From assembly GCA_905221605.1 (NCBI GenBank), contig CAJNDS010002156.1, positions 370,001-434,000 on the forward strand: DNA of 64,000 nt, read 5' to 3'. This document shows, piece by piece, positions 54,664 through 64,000 of this stretch; position 1 is the first letter of the stretch; each line of letters begins with the position of its first letter. The translations under genes and the position numbers were made by a program. Source of the stretch: Symbiodinium natans (Eukaryota; Sar; Dinophyceae; Suessiales; Symbiodiniaceae). The notes below the pieces were generated by a model. That model was not told where the DNA came from. It saw only the letters and a program-made list of their open reading frames with translations, and did not search any database.

Positions 54664-55519
54664 CCCCTGCCCAACCCACGGCCTGCGGCCCACGCTGCTG
54701 AGCCGCCAAAGCCTCCTGCGGCGCCGAAGGCAGCGCGCCAGGCTCGCCATGCAGAAGGCCAGGCCCATCAGAATGGGCTGGGCCTCGCCGGTTTTCCAAG
54801 ATTCTCGAGCTCAGGAGCTTGAGGCGCAAACTTCACTCAAAAGCTCTTCGAGGCCGCCAAACCTGAACCCTATTCTTGACCCCGAAAAACTGTGAGCCAT
54901 CACTCCTGAGACTGAGGAGCTGTTCAAACTTTATTTCTCGCGGGGCAGCTCGACTAAGTTGGCACACCTGTGCGCCAATTCTCCTACAGGTCAACAGCTG
55001 CCAAATGCCTCAATGGGGTTTAGGGCTCGGGCTGGGACCAACGCAGGGACGAATCCAACCAACTTGGGAGGGTGATGTTTTACGGCGATGTTTTTACAGG
55101 CTCGCTGCCCAGAGTGGTTTCTGCACTTGCTTCGTTTTGTCGGGCACCCTCATCGGCAACGTCCCATACACACAACCAGAAGAGCTCAATGCCCCAACCC
55201 CAGCTGGGGCTGAAGGATCCGGAGCGTTCGTCGGTCCTGAATGACTGCCTTTTCCCCGCGAACTGAGCAAGGGACCGCAGTGTACATGATGGTGGTCGGC
55301 AGAAGCAGCAGCGGCCACCTTGGCACACTTCGCTACAAAAACGGCTTTGGTCTCTAGATTCCGAGGTGCCCCTGAGACCATGAGCGCTTTTTAAGTGCTC
55401 TGCGGCAACAAGAGCCAGCCGAAGAAGAACAAGGCGACCATCCCAGGCAGACCGCCTCTGAGAGGGGCAGAGTTCGTGTTGGGAATGCCTCGGAAGCAAT
55501 GTGACAAGACATGTCACCA
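54664..55519. other. intergenic sequence, doubtful ORFs
   Basis: Opposed ORFs at 54876-55244 (plus) and 55080-55517 (minus) overlap each other and show no domain. Confidence 0.35.
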
Positions 55520-55582
55520 GGGTTTAGGGTTTAGGGTTTGTTTAGGGTTTAGGGTTTGGGGTTTAGGGTTTAGGGTTTAGGG
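55520..55582 (+). repeat. interstitial telomere array (TTTAGGG)n
   Basis: About nine units with one partial unit. Confidence 0.94.
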
Positions 55583-55825
55583 ACGTAGTCGAATTCCAGA
55601 AGCCTCCCTCCAGGCTGCTCGGAGATACCTCGGAGGGCCGTCTTTCAACGACTTAAAAACTCATTTGACTCGACTTTGTGCCCTTCAGGATCCCTGAGGC
55701 GGAGGCAGGGCAGGAAAGATGCAGGGCCCGCAGCAGTCTTCCGTCAAGCTCTGGAAGATCCGTGCGGATGATGCGCACCCAGGTAAAGCGGCAATCCTGC
55801 GCTGCTAGCTGGCCATGATAGCCAT

Positions 55826-55986
55826 TAGGGTTTAGGGTGTAGGGTTTAGGGTTTAGGGTTTAGGGTTTAGGGTTTAGGGTTTAGGGTTTAGGGTTTAGAG
55901 TGTATAGGGTTTAGGGTTTAGGGTTGAGGGTTTAGGGTTTAGGGTTTAGGGTTTAGGGTTTAGGGTTTAGGGTTTAGGGTTTAGGG
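55826..55986 (+). repeat. interstitial telomere array (TTTAGGG)n
   Basis: About 22 units with GTGTAGGG and TTGAGGG variants. Confidence 0.95.
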
Positions 55987-56163
55987 CTGCCGCAGATTTT
56001 AACAATGCGATTGCGGTGGCCATCCTGCGGCAGCGATCACGCAAGGTTGCGCAAGAGCCCACGCCTTCACGATCGTGCTCTTGGGAAGAACTAGCTCGGT
56101 CTCGATTGCCTTGAGTTCGCTAGAAAGACTACCCCGGTGCTTTAACCTCTGTAGATTGAGCCG

Positions 56164-56223
56164 CAAACCCTAAACCCTATACCCTAAACCCTAAACCTTA
56201 AGGCCTAAACCCTAAACCCTAAA
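56164..56223 (-). repeat. interstitial telomere array (CCCTAAA)n
   Basis: About eight units, some degenerate. Confidence 0.93.
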
Positions 56224-56511
56224 GGTTTGGGACCCTCGCCTGAACGTTTCGGCCGTGGTAGCTGAAGGCTTTCTCGTTCTTGACCTCAGTGGAAGGATGC
56301 GGAGCCGGTGATGACGCCACGAGCTTCAAGACAGGCACCTCCAAATGCAGGCACTCCACCCGAGAGTCGTTGAGACCTTGCCACAACGAAATGAACTCAC
56401 GGCAGATGGCCAGCATCAAAGCAGCTGCAACAAAACACCCGCCCCGGCCAGGAAGCTAACACCTTCCCACCGACAACCCTCGGAAGCTGTCAAGGCAGAA
56501 CTGACCGTAAA

Positions 56512-56536
56512 ACTAAACCCTAAACCCTAAACCCTT
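56512..56536 (-). repeat. short telomere array (CCCTAAA)n
   Basis: About three units. Confidence 0.9.
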
Positions 56537-56620
56537 TAAGCGCACGTCGCCGCACCTCCACGATTCATCGACTCGCAGGGGGTGGCCCTGATAACGAAGT
56601 CTTCGGTATTGTTCCACCAG

Positions 56621-56659
56621 GCCGCCACCTCCCCAAAACTCCACAACATGGATGTAGCA
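56621..56659 (+). repeat. direct repeat flanking a telomere array, left copy
   Basis: GCCGCCACCTCCCCAAAACT followed by ATGGATGTAGCA; matched by 56768-56807 on the other side of the array. Confidence 0.9.
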
Positions 56660-56767
56660 GGTTTAGGGTTTGGGGTTTAGGGTTGAGGGTTGAGGGTTGA
56701 GGGTTTAGGGTTTAGGGTTTAGGGTTTAGGGTTTAGGTTTTAGGGTTTAGGGTTTAGGGTTTAGGGT
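56660..56767 (+). repeat. telomere array bracketed by direct repeats
   Basis: About 15 units, TTTAGGG with TTGAGGG variants in the left part. Both ends abut copies of a roughly 39-bp direct repeat. Confidence 0.95.
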
Positions 56768-56807
56768 GCCGCCACCTCCCCAAAGCTCCGAAAAGATGGA
56801 TGTAGCA
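56768..56807 (+). repeat. direct repeat flanking a telomere array, right copy
   Basis: GCCGCCACCTCCCCAAAGCT followed by ATGGATGTAGCA; about 85 percent identical to the left copy. Confidence 0.9.
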
Positions 56808-56847
56808 TTTCCAGCCGCAAAACTACATGCCCAGAACTTCCGCAGGC

Positions 56848-56955
56848 CCCCAAACCCCAAACCCAATAAGGGGCACAAACCCCAAAAGCCCCCTAGGCTA
56901 CTCAAAAGCCCCTAAACCCCAAACCCAATAAAGGGCACAAACCCCAGAAGCCCCG
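56848..56955 (+). repeat. two-copy direct repeat
   Basis: Two copies of CCCCAAACCCAATAAAGGGC (the first with AAGGGGC) plus ACAAACCCCA(A/G)AAGCCCC, about 60 bp apart. Confidence 0.85.
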
Positions 56956-57132
56956 GGTTTAGGGTTTAGGGTTTAGGGTTTAGCGTTTAGGGTTTAGGGT
57001 TTAGGGTTTAGGGTTTAGGGTTTAGGGTTTAGTAGGGTTTAGGGTTTAGGGTTTAGGGTTTAGGGTTTAGGGTTTAGGGTTTAGGGTTTAGGGTTTAGGG
57101 TTTAGGGTTTAGGGTTTAGGGCTTAGGGCTTA
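56956..57132 (+). repeat. long telomere array (TTTAGGG)n
   Basis: About 25 units with TAGCG and TTTAGTAGGG variants. Confidence 0.96.
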
Positions 57133-57243
57133 GCCACTCCACCCTCGCCTCCGGGGACAAGGGAACCAGGAGCCGCAGCACTTGCCAGGGGCGGTTCTCC
57201 TCCAAAACACCCCCTCCCCCCAAAAAAAGCACACAAAACAAAA

Positions 57244-57322
57244 TGGTTTAGGGATTAAGGTTTAGGGTTTAGGGTTTAGGGTTTAGGGTTTAGGGTTTAG
57301 GGTTTAGGGTTTAGGGTTTAGG
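57244..57322 (+). repeat. interstitial telomere array (TTTAGGG)n
   Basis: About 11 units. Confidence 0.95.
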
Positions 57323-58427
57323 ATGAACATCCCCGCTCTGATGTTGGAAGGAGGTATTGCGAATGACAACGACACCGGGATGTAGCGCGCTTAAGCTGCT
57401 GCCGCAGCTTCGCCAGTGTTTGCAGCTAGTGGTTGCTAGTGGGTACTGGTGAGACAGTGAAACACCAGCACTGCAGCAGGCAATGTTCTGATGCACACGA
57501 CGCAAGAGGAAGCGCGGGATATTGCAGGGTGGCACTGGTAGAGGCCCTGGTCAACATCCAAGGGCCATTTAAGCCCACACAGCCTTTTGATCTTGGCCAC
57601 TGTGGAAGCCCCAGATCAACAAATGAAAGAGCCCTGTGCACCCCTGACTTTGCCACCCCAAGCACAAATGGCAGTTTCGGATGTAAGGATGAGAGTATCG
57701 GGGTTCGGCATTGAGCACAAAAGCCTTTCAAGTCCCCAAAGCCATACTCAAAACTGTAGACCTCTCAAGTCTCCAGCCCTTTTGGGATGCTTCAGCATTA
57801 GGAGCCCGATGCCGCCAGGGCCAGCCTCCTGCAGCTCCACGGTGTGGAAGGGCTCAGAAGAGACCTTCAGGATGATTTCTAGGATCCAAGCATGCCAAGC
57901 ATTCAGGCTTGCGTTGGATTCTTTCTGGTGAATCGAGAGAGCGCCAAAAAGCGCGTCAAGGCCCCAAGCCCCACCCCCACCCCCCCCCCCCCCCCCGCAA
58001 CATCCACCCCTGCGTGTGCTCCTCTCCTCCGCCCCTCCACCCCCCCCCTCTCCCCAACCAGAGAGCAGAGATGAAGCTTCCTGTTAAACATAGGATGGCA
58101 CCTGACGACCTGTTCTGCTAAGTGTCCTTTGTTGAATGGTCTCCCTCACAAATGCAGGACGCAAGTGAACGGACCGTACTAACGTTGTAAGCGCAAAGCA
58201 CGGCAAAAAGAGGAAGCAAACGATATTCAAGTGAATCCCAAGAGTCGCCCAAAAGTTCGGACCCAGAGCTGGACAGGCTGGGACGCTTTGCCCCAAAACC
58301 CGCAAGAAGGGCAAAAGGAGGTATGGCAGAGGTTCGGCTTCTTTGAGCTAGATCCCAGGGGCAGGCAGGTGAAAGAGGTTCGTTAGTTTATCCAACAAAA
58401 AACCGGAAGCGTATTCGTGACAGTAGC
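57323..58427. other. intergenic sequence, no confident gene
   Basis: Opposed overlapping ORFs at 57.4-57.9 kb; a run of about 18 C near 57979-57996. No motif recognised. Confidence 0.35.
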
Positions 58428-58569
58428 AGTAAAAGTAGAAGAAGTAGAGGCAGAAGTATAAGTAGAAGTAGAAGCAGAAGTAGAAGTAGAAATAGTAGAA
58501 GAAGTAGAAGTAGAAGTAGAAGTAGAAGTAGAAGTAGAAGTAGAAGTAGAAGTAGAAGTAGAAGTAGAA

Positions 58570-58610
<41 letters not shown>

Positions 58611-58800
58611 CGTAGTCGTAGTCGTAGTGGTCGTCGTCGTCGTAGTAGTAGTAGTAGTAGTAGTAGTTGTTGTTGTTGTTGTTGTCGTAGGGAGTCGCAG
58701 TAGCAGTAGCAGTAGCAGTAGCAGTAGCAGTAGCAGTAGCAGTAGCAGTAGTAGTAGCAATAGCAGCACCAGCAGCAGTAGCACTAGTAGCAGTGGTAAC
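58428..58800. repeat. compound AGA/AGT/CGT/GCAGTA microsatellite
   Basis: Successive blocks of AGAAGT, AGT, CGTAGT, TTG and GCAGTA triplets over about 370 bp. The block order resembles the microsatellite at 18716-18902. Confidence 0.95.
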
Positions 58801-59622
58801 AGGCCCTGCGCCCGTATCGCTGCAGGATTCGCACGGGGGGGGTGGCGGGGTGGGGAGCCTTGGAAAGGAAGGATGAAGAGGGGAGGGGAGGCTCGAATAA
58901 TGGCAGTCGGGACTCCGGGGTCCGGCCTCTAAAGGCCGTTCTGCTTTGTCCAGCTTGTCCATGCGCTGGGGGGCCCGCTCTCCTTCATCCCCTGGCACGT
59001 GGCGTGGGACAGGCGGGGTTCTTCTCAAAACGACCTTCCCGGCACTCAGCCAGGCACCAGGGCGCAGAAGGAGGCTCGAATTTGTTTCGATCTCCTGCCC
59101 AAATCGGGGATCGTGGACTACACAGAATTTAAAAGCACAGGAGATATAAAACGCACCAGTCTGAGAGGCATATCATGGAAAACGCATCGAGCCCTTGCTG
59201 GCATAAGCACCACTGAAGGTGGCGCGAAAGGCATAAGACGGCACTGGGAGTCCCCCCTTATTTCGGCTTGGACTTCCTCCGGTTTCTATACGCCGCGCAC
59301 TCAGTTCGACATGTGGCCTCATTGCCGGTACCTCCCGAGGCCGCCTTGGTTCGGCGAAGAGGGTGCTTTGGGTGCTTGGGGCACAGCTGCTGGGAGGCCC
59401 ACGAGCAGTCGCAGGCGTTGAAAAAGCAAGGTGGCCTGAGAAGAGTCGGCCACAGGGCGCTTGTGGTTGCCAGTTAAATGCCTCCAGCACTCGCTTAAAA
59501 TAGTCTCAGTGCAAGGCGGCTAAAGCCAGGAAGATGCCCTTGAAGACCGCTTGTCTTCGAAGCTCATGAGCAGGGCGTTGGCGTGGCATGGGCCACCTGG
59601 GCATCATTTTGCAGTGACCTCC
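58801..59622. other. intergenic sequence, no confident gene
   Basis: ORFs overlap on both strands; none has a recognised motif. Confidence 0.35.
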
Positions 59623-59643
59623 CGAAACCCTAAACCCTAAACC
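59623..59643 (-). repeat. minimal telomere repeat
   Basis: Three CCCTAAA units; the last telomere repeat in the window. Confidence 0.88.
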
Positions 59644-60607
59644 CAGTAGCACAAGGACAGCGGCTGAGCGAGTTTGAGTTCGCCACAAAACAACACCGTC
59701 AAACCTGAGCAAGCTTCGCAGAAGCTTCGATTGCGTCTCGTCAGAACATGTACACGAAAAGCGTCACAGTTAAAAAGGTTTGGTGAGCTTCGTGACGGGC
59801 CTTCCATCCATCGCCTACAAGACGATCTCGCCATGCGAGCATGTGGAGGAAAATCAGAACCGTTAGCGCTGCTGTGTGGAAGGCTTGCTTGCGGTGATCT
59901 TCGACACTTTTGCCCATGGATGCTCTGCTTCCTTCTGCGCGTGCCATGGCTGTCTGCGCGCGCGCTGTCACTCCCCCTGTGGCCATGTTGCCCACCAGGT
60001 GTTGCTAGCTGGGCCAAGCTCGACAGGAAGCCAACACATGGGTCGACCCGTCGCACCACAATCTCCAGGACGAAATGGACACGAACCCTCAATGTCCGGC
60101 CTTCGTCAACCCTGTAGCAAAAGTCTTCCACCCCGCAGCTGCAGCAAGCCTTGTGCCCTCTGAGAGCCATTGCATTCCTCGCACTCGCATGAGTCCTTTT
60201 CACGCCGACATCGACCTGCATGTGCGTGCTCAAGCTCATGGCAAGGATCGCAGCTCAAGGCGTGAGATGCGCTGCTGCTGAATTCGATGCAGTTTCTCAG
60301 AAACGAATCATCGGTGAAGCGATGGCGCAAGCCCGGGCTAAAGATTACACTGCATTCTTCGCATGAACGCCCTACCCAGGTAGAGGGTAAGGGTTTGTCA
60401 ACTGGGTGGTCTGATCTCTTCTTGACGTGTTTTGACATCTGCGGCTTGGGATGCTGGGGATATGGCGCGACTGTAGTCTTCTTTTCCATTCAGAGCATCC
60501 ACCACAGAATGCGATCCCGTTTTTTCCGGCGAGCCAGTGAACCTCTCACCTCTACGCATCGGACTTTGGGATCGTGGGAATCGGCTATGGGCTCTACTAT
60601 CAAAATA
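59644..60607. other. intergenic sequence or unrecognised exons
   Basis: A minus-strand open stretch (60106-60489) has paired cysteines (CEEC, CDPC, CECEEC) and protein-like composition, so it could be an exon of the minus-strand gene upstream. No domain is recognised. Confidence 0.25.
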
Positions 60608-61036
60608 TCAAGGCCGAGGCCAATCACTGCGCCGGCCAAAACCCGCGTTGCCTGATTTGCACGGGCAGGAGTCATCAGGCAACCGTTTATAGATGTCCCC
60701 CACATTCTCTGTAACCAGGTTCTCGCAACCAATCATGAACTCTTCCAGGTGTGGCCACGAAGCCACCGCCTTCTGGAAATGTCCCAAAGCAGATTCACCG
60801 ATGCCTCCGCAAAAGGTAATGGAGCTGAGATTCTGACAACGCTGCAGACCTTCAACCAAGCCAGGAAACGTAGACTCTGAATGGTCAAATGTCTCCAAGA
60901 GGAAACCCTGAAGCCTGCAGGGTCGCTCTTCCTCTGCGAGCTGGCGCAGCCACTTGGAAAGGGCTTCTAGGCCTGGGCCTGTCTGCGTCATTGATCCGGT
61001 CTCCTGGGCTCGGAAAGCCCAGAATTGAAAGTGCAA
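60608..61036 (-). CDS. probable downstream exon of the LRR-like gene
   Basis: Minus-strand open stretch in the same frame as the large ORF 61076-63583, separated from it by a single TAA. It encodes LRR-like sequence: LEALSKWLRQLAEE, RPCRLQGFLLETF, LVEGLQRCQNLSSITFCGGIGESALGHF, and WPHLEEFMIGCENLVTENV. The spacing of leucines (LxxL...CxNLxxIxF, HLEEFxIGC) fits an LRR ribonuclease-inhibitor-like pattern. A pyrimidine-rich stretch and an AG at about 61014 could be a 3' splice site, so the TAA would fall in a short intron. The coding end is unclear because sequence after KRLPDD is less LRR-like. Confidence 0.5.
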   Translation of the reverse strand: MHFQFWAFRAQETGSMTQTGPGLEALSKWLRQLAEEERPCRLQGFLLETFDHSESTFPGLVEGLQRCQNLSSITFCGGIGESALGHFQKAVASWPHLEEFMIGCENLVTENVGDIYKRLPDDSCPCKSGNAGFGRRSDWPRP

Positions 61037-61075
61037 CTTTACCGCAGAAAGACGAAGACAAAAAACAACAACACT

Positions 61076-63583
61076 TTAAACTTTAAAACCAGCTTCTCGA
61101 AAGAGCAGTCTTGATACACTGAGAGATAGGAACTCCACCTGTCCCAGGTTCAATTTCGGCAGCTGAACTGACTCGTAGGGCTTCGCGTGAGCCTCCAACC
61201 TCATCTGTCGTAGCTTGCCGAGCAAGCCAAAGCGCACGAAGAGCTCGTCAGTTGCAGAAGCATTCGAGGAAAGATGGAGGCCGTCGATCTTGAGTGCAGT
61301 CAGGGACGGAGCAACCGCTTCTAAAAGATTGGAAACTGAGCTGAGCAAGGTTGTTGGGAGCTCCCGGACCTCCCATGGAGGAAGCGACAGGGACATATGG
61401 GTAATGAGCTTGGCAAAGCAAGGTGTGGCGACGGCTTCTGACAGGAAGTCGCCGGCTGCTGTCATCCCTCCTGCGAGGATTTGCCGGCCCTGGCTCTCCT
61501 GTCCAATGGGACCCACATCGCTCTGGCTGAAGGCCAGGGCAAAGTGCCTCCCTTCCGATGGAAGAGGGCACTCCCCGGGGCTGGACACGAAGGCACGCCA
61601 TGTGTTCAGGCATGGTTCGCAAAGGTCATCGATTGCTGACTGCATCAATGTGTTGAGGTATTGGGGGAAGTCGTCCCACACCAGCTTCAGCACTTGGACG
61701 CCCTGACCTGAGAGGACCCACAAATCCTTGGCACGGCTTGGCGTCATGGCAGGAACGCAGTATCGCAGTGTCCAGTTCAAGACACGCAGATCTTTTTGTT
61801 CCACCACTGTGGAGAAGAGGATTTCTTCCACTTCTTCTTTGTTCTTATCCCATTCAGAGTCCTTTCGCAATGCGCCACAAGAAATGTTGACAAAATGTTC
61901 TCCTGCCACAGTCGGTCGATGGCTCAGGATTGTCAGGAGTTGCCGGACGCTCATTGGCCAGCCTTTCCAAGACATCCGATAAAATAACTGAGACAGCTCA
62001 ACACCAGGACCCCTTTGAGGAGAGATGTCCGGAGGAGGTGCACCGGGCAGTGAGCAGCATACAAGATCATGGGTCCTCTTTTCTGGGCATTCTCGACAGG
62101 TCAAGATGCCCACTTCGCCCTCCTCTGCGAGACACAGGGCCAAGTGCCAGATTGCAGAAGCCTGAGACCAAACGAATCGCTCAGCAAGCGCTTCCACGAT
62201 TTGATCATGGCGACCAGAATGCCTGGCCGACTTCACCTCTGGACTTGCGCTCAATTGCATGTAGCGTGCGGCTATGGTGTACGTCACGATCCGGCAGGTC
62301 ATATCTGTGATGTTCATACTGCCAAATGCACTTGAAGACACCTTGCTGCATTTTTGGCGAACCAGCTGGCAGGCCGCGCCATTTGCAGCAGCCAGCAGCA
62401 TCGGCTGCTCCCTCGGATCAGCCACAAGCCACTCAATAGCTGACTTGTCTTGGACTTGGATGTCATTCCCCATCTTCGTTGTGCTAAGGTCGTCAGGCCC
62501 AGCCAGGAAGTGGCACACACGGCCTGTAGGTCCTGCAGTTGTTTCCACCAGCACAGCCCAGGCACCGACACTGTCCACTCCGTCGAGCTGGAGTGTGACG
62601 CTGTGCTGCGTGCTGGACGCCTTAGATGCCCACGGCTCACTCCCCCGGGCCTGAATCTGAAAGGAAGCAGTGAAATCTGTAGGACCCCAAGGGTGTAGTT
62701 GGACTTTGACCACGCGAGCCCTCCATCCACTCTGCCGGCCACTCGTGCCACTGCACACACCGTATCGCTGCTTCAGGAGCAGACTTTGTTCACAACGCGC
62801 AAAGACCACCTCTCCGTTCTCTGCCATCTCGGCGCCGCTGCCATGCCAATCGGTCTCATAGCCAGGGTCAGGCAGGAGCACCGCCATGTAGAGGGTGAGG
62901 TTCCTAAGAGAATGCGGTGGGTATTCCCCCAAGGTTACCACTACCTCACTCTTTTCATTAACGCTGGCCGTGGCGTCAAAGTAGAGGATGCTGTCGTTGT
63001 AGGAGGTACCTGTGAGGTTGACCAGGACCTCCAACACCTCCGGCGCGCCGAGCTTGAGCGGAAGGGCTTCCGCATTGCTGTACAGCTGCTGGTCTCCCTC
63101 CGCCAAGGCCAGGGACATTGCCAACTCCACGCGATTGTCAAGCCAATCAGGCCGCAGCCCGCGGAACTCGAGGATGTGTTCAGAGTTGGAGCGGACCTCC
63201 TGGCAAGTGCTGTCTCCAGACAACCGGCAGACTCTCCCACTCATGCTCCGCTGCATCCATCGGCGCTCCCTCACCGGACTCACTTCGCCAGAGTGTATGG
63301 CAAGCAGGGCCTGTTCAGTGCTCTGCGCTTGGAAGCAGCCTCCGTGACCGGTCATGGTGGCCAGGCAGTGAGGGGCAGCTTGACATCGAGCATTGCAGCA
63401 CGTCTCGTCCGTCTCGTTGCAGGCAACATCCGCGCAGAAAGCAGCAAAGACCCATCTTGAGCCACCGCCAAAACTGCAATGCTGTGGAATGCCATACTCG
63501 AAGTCAGTGAGAACGACGTCGATGGAAAGATGCTCCTCCTTCCGCAAGGACAGAGGCAGGGCAATGACAGAGCCTGCAAGCAT
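61076..63583 (-). CDS. large hypothetical protein with LRR-like C-terminus
   Basis: 835 codons from an ATG at 63583, preceded four codons upstream by an in-frame stop. No family is certain. The N-terminal 150 residues are cysteine-rich (CADVACNETDETCCNARCQAAPHC), suggesting a secreted or lumenal segment, though the first residues are only weakly signal-like. The middle carries several N-x-S/T sites and beta-rich sequence. From about residue 600 the pattern becomes leucine-rich-repeat-like: LRVLNWTLRYC, VQVLKLVWDDFPQYLNTLM, LTALKIDGLHLSS, LGKLRQMRLEAHA, LGQVEFLSLSVS. The frame stops at 61076-61078, but LRR-like sequence resumes in the same frame 40 bp later, so an intron or a nonsense change lies there. 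Codon use is even and GC-moderate, unlike the repeat-derived ORFs. Role unknown. Confidence 0.7.
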   Translation of the reverse strand: MLAGSVIALPLSLRKEEHLSIDVVLTDFEYGIPQHCSFGGGSRWVFAAFCADVACNETDETCCNARCQAAPHCLATMTGHGGCFQAQSTEQALLAIHSGEVSPVRERRWMQRSMSGRVCRLSGDSTCQEVRSNSEHILEFRGLRPDWLDNRVELAMSLALAEGDQQLYSNAEALPLKLGAPEVLEVLVNLTGTSYNDSILYFDATASVNEKSEVVVTLGEYPPHSLRNLTLYMAVLLPDPGYETDWHGSGAEMAENGEVVFARCEQSLLLKQRYGVCSGTSGRQSGWRARVVKVQLHPWGPTDFTASFQIQARGSEPWASKASSTQHSVTLQLDGVDSVGAWAVLVETTAGPTGRVCHFLAGPDDLSTTKMGNDIQVQDKSAIEWLVADPREQPMLLAAANGAACQLVRQKCSKVSSSAFGSMNITDMTCRIVTYTIAARYMQLSASPEVKSARHSGRHDQIVEALAERFVWSQASAIWHLALCLAEEGEVGILTCRECPEKRTHDLVCCSLPGAPPPDISPQRGPGVELSQLFYRMSWKGWPMSVRQLLTILSHRPTVAGEHFVNISCGALRKDSEWDKNKEEVEEILFSTVVEQKDLRVLNWTLRYCVPAMTPSRAKDLWVLSGQGVQVLKLVWDDFPQYLNTLMQSAIDDLCEPCLNTWRAFVSSPGECPLPSEGRHFALAFSQSDVGPIGQESQGRQILAGGMTAAGDFLSEAVATPCFAKLITHMSLSLPPWEVRELPTTLLSSVSNLLEAVAPSLTALKIDGLHLSSNASATDELFVRFGLLGKLRQMRLEAHAKPYESVQLPKLNLGQVEFLSLSVSRLLFREAGFKV

Positions 63584-64000
63584 CGTCCGTTGTCACATTC
63601 AAACTATCGAATCTGGTCAACATGAACACCCTACAGTAACTGCACCTGCGATCTCACCCCACGGCAGATGTCGCTCGAAGTTGGGGCCATGGATGGTTAT
63701 CTGGCTCGGAACTGTCGTGAGAGGGGTGAAAGCCACGCTGTACTCCACAAGCTTGGCTTGAAGCCCTTGCTTTCGCACCTTGGCCCCCGTTCGAGCAGAC
63801 TCAGGAACCAGTGGACTTTAAACTATCTTCAACTATCCGAAACTGTCCCAAGCTATCTTAAACTCTTGAACTTGTCGCTGTGGGAACCAAGAGCTGGCCT
63901 AGGAACCTTCGCCACATGCGGCAGCGGCTTGCCCAGCAAGTCCACACTCCCTTAGCTCAGCTCAATCTGCAAGGAGGCACAGCACGGCACAGCTACAGCC
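63584..64000. other. window end, no confident gene
   Basis: Sequence upstream of the minus-strand gene. A short run of CTATCTTAAACT/CTATCTTCAACT-like repeats lies at 63815-63865. An upstream exon of the minus-strand gene beyond the window cannot be excluded. Confidence 0.4.

Noticed and set aside
58348-59028. Tyr/Phe/Asp- and Leu-Thr-rich minus-strand ORFs
   Set aside because: Low-complexity translation of the compound triplet microsatellite.

Overview
The window looks like nuclear DNA of an alveolate, most likely a dinoflagellate. The basis is: very many interstitial arrays of the TTTAGGG telomere-type heptamer; large amounts of simple, minisatellite and satellite repeat; a tandem unidirectional array of paralogous genes; and a LINE-type retroelement with an apurinic endonuclease, a reverse transcriptase and a zinc-finger/ubiquitin-protease-like tail. 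No bacterial operon, ribosome-binding-site pattern, tRNA or rRNA was recognised. Assignment to a genus is not possible from the sequence alone.

Layout. (1) 1-23.5 kb: about thirty short telomere-repeat arrays in both orientations, separated by 0.1-2 kb of sequence with no convincing gene. Several small fold-back (MITE-like) elements lie among them, with one proline-rich ORF on the minus strand at 11.4-11.9 kb. (2) 23.5-32.2 kb: nearly free of telomere repeats; only short, doubtful ORFs, including a RING-like scrap at 31.4-31.7 kb. (3) 32.5-35.15 kb: a C-rich minisatellite with about 24 copies of a GTGCATGCCC-containing unit. (4) 35.4-44.2 kb: four tandem, same-strand paralogous genes of an unrecognised, probably all-helical family, separated by an 18-bp conserved motif (GAGTGAGGTCNCCTCCTG) that occurs at least eleven times here and was not seen elsewhere in the window. 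Four copies of a 29-nt hairpin and two GAAAT-tailed retroelement ends lie in the 3' half of this block. (5) 44.46-49.9 kb: a TTG microsatellite, then the LINE-type element: endonuclease-RT ORF, a -1 frame break, C2H2 fingers, then a USP-like cysteine protease domain interrupted by one in-frame TGA. (6) 49,926-50,025: assembly gap of 100 N. (7) 50.1-52.2 kb: a satellite built as a higher-order repeat of three roughly 133-bp monomers. (8) 53-59.6 kb: a second telomere-repeat-rich zone with a large trinucleotide microsatellite at 58.4-58.8 kb. (9) 60.6-63.6 kb, minus strand: one long ORF for an 835-residue protein with leucine-rich-repeat-like C-terminal sequence, apparently continuing into a further exon.

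The most unusual parts are the motif-delimited paralogue array (35.4-44.2 kb) and the retroelement carrying Cys, QDA, His and Asp boxes of a deubiquitinase fold. Both are candidates for undescribed systems. Start codons in the paralogue array, the exon structure of the minus-strand gene and the 3' end of the LINE remain uncertain because introns and the gap cannot be resolved by eye.
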